A DNA stretch of 64,000 nt, taken from the NCBI RefSeq assembly GCF_907164915.1, contig NC_061868.1, positions 19,215,819 to 19,279,818 of the forward strand, read 5' to 3'. A model generated the notes under the pieces. That model saw only the letters and a program-made list of their open reading frames with translations. It did not search any database and had not been told where the DNA came from. The position numbers and the translations under genes are program-made. The stretch's first letter is position 1. Every line of letters begins with the position of its first letter. Positions 63,261 to 64,000 of the stretch are shown piece by piece. The DNA comes from Impatiens glandulifera (lineage: Eukaryota; Streptophyta; Magnoliopsida; Ericales; Balsaminaceae).

Positions 63261-64000
63261 ATGGCAGAGGTTGGTTTGAGTGTACTAGGAAAGATCGGGG
63301 AGATGCTGATTGAGCCACTTCAACGAGAACTTGGCTATCTCTTCTGCTTCAACAATAACTTTCAAGTGCTGGAAGATAAACTCGGTGATCTAAGAGCAAA
63401 AAGAATTGATGTACAAGCAAGGGAAGATGAAGAAAAGAGGAAGTGGAGAACCCTCGGTAAAGATGTCGAAATGTGGATTAAGGAAGCTGATGGAAAAATT
63501 GATGAAATAGAGAATCTTATCAATAAGAAGGTGGAGCTTCGAAAAGGGTGTTTCTCTATCAAATGGTGTCCTAATATAAGCTTACGCTTTTATTTGAGCA
63601 GGAAGGGGAAGAAGTTATGTCTCGTTCTCGTTCAACTTCTTCAACGTGCTGATAATTTGCGGAGCGATGGTTATGAGTTGCCCATGCAGCCCATAGACTG
63701 GGGTAATTACAATGGTGATGCTTGGGATTTCAAGAGTCGAAATAAGATTACAGAAGACATCATTGAGATGTTAAGGGACCAAGAGACAATGTTAATAGGG
63801 ATATGCGGAATGGGAGGGATCGGAAAGACCACTTTCGCTAAGCAAGTCCTCCAAAAGGTAAGCGACTATCATAAGCCTTTATTTGACTTTCAAGTTATGT
63901 CCACTGTCTCGAATAGTCCCAATTTTAATGCTATCCAACAAGAAGTCGCAGAGATGTTAGGGTTTTCTCTTAAGGACGTAGAGAGTATGACTTTAAGAGC
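63261..64000 (+). CDS. CC-NBS-LRR disease-resistance protein, N-terminal part
   Basis: Open frame of 246 codons from the ATG at 63261 to the window edge, no stop. The N-terminal coiled coil (residues about 1-90: MAEVGLSVLGKIGEMLIEPL, FNNNFQVLEDKLGDLRAKR) is of the RPS2/RPS5-like class. A basic SRKGKKLCLVL stretch at about 116 is followed by the start of the NB-ARC domain: P-loop GMGGIGKTT at residues 183-191 (intact Lys and Thr for nucleotide binding), then FDFQVMSTVSNSPNFNAIQQ (RNBS-A) and EVAEMLGF. RNBS-B, GLPL, MHD and LRRs lie outside. These are intracellular immune receptors that sense pathogen effectors. The gene appears intact here; the start is supported by the family's usual first residues. 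Confidence 0.93.
   Translation, partial: MAEVGLSVLGKIGEMLIEPLQRELGYLFCFNNNFQVLEDKLGDLRAKRIDVQAREDEEKRKWRTLGKDVEMWIKEADGKIDEIENLINKKVELRKGCFSIKWCPNISLRFYLSRKGKKLCLVLVQLLQRADNLRSDGYELPMQPIDWGNYNGDAWDFKSRNKITEDIIEMLRDQETMLIGICGMGGIGKTTFAKQVLQKVSDYHKPLFDFQVMSTVSNSPNFNAIQQEVAEMLGFSLKDVESMTLR

Overview
The window looks like gene-poor nuclear DNA of a flowering plant, most likely a eudicot. Almost everything from 1 to 61 kb is transposable-element sequence: Ty1/copia retrotransposons of the Sirevirus (SIRE/Maximus) type, Ty3/gypsy remnants and a CACTA (En/Spm) DNA transposon. The only host gene I can support is the start of a CC-NBS-LRR disease-resistance gene at 63261, which runs off the right edge. 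No bacterial, organellar or rRNA/tRNA features were seen. An asterid origin is only a guess, based on an unverified recollection that the accessory protein family is common in asterid gene predictions.

Layout. At 1-28.7 kb there is a deep nest of related Sireviruses, resolved by 5-bp target-site duplications (TSDs). Element B (minus strand) is the host copy. Element A (minus, continuing off the left edge) sits in B's integrase. Element D (plus, 6753-27007, TSD GTTTT) sits in B's 5' LTR. Element E (minus, 7078-22864, TSD TAGTT) sits in D's 5' LTR. Solo LTRs have landed in A's gag (372-1580), E's gag (19026-21220) and D's 3' LTR (24481-25688). At 28.8-31.6 kb lies a decayed Ty3/gypsy protease-RT-RNase H relic, followed by a solo Sirevirus LTR (32539-33964) and a gag-only deletion derivative of a second gypsy element (H, 35085-37560, TSD GAAAC). 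Sirevirus F (38482-48738, minus, TSD CAATG) has lost protease and integrase. Sirevirus G (about 48832-52880, minus) keeps its 3' LTR and accessory gene. At 52.9-61.0 kb lies a CACTA element (or two abutting elements) with a complete-looking six-exon TNPA-like gene, a TNPD-like gene that has lost its transposase core, a 98-codon mini-ORF and hairpin-rich subterminal arrays.

The most unusual content is the accessory coding region between pol and the 3' LTR of these Sireviruses, the place where classical SIRE elements carry an env-like ORF. E has three diverged paralogues of one globular domain in tandem. The last is fused to a basic linker, a coiled coil and a basic tail. F, D and G keep one version or its C-terminal part, ending in basic, RGG-like or Arg/Lys-rich sequence. 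The LTRs also share a hairpin plus GGGGTGACGTAGGAG block, carry arrays of short palindromes of the AGACGT type, and show duplicated polypurine-tract/LTR-start units that can move the LTR boundary.

Most TE reading frames carry stops or frameshifts and are marked as pseudogenes. Domain names are from recognition by eye; no database search was possible.
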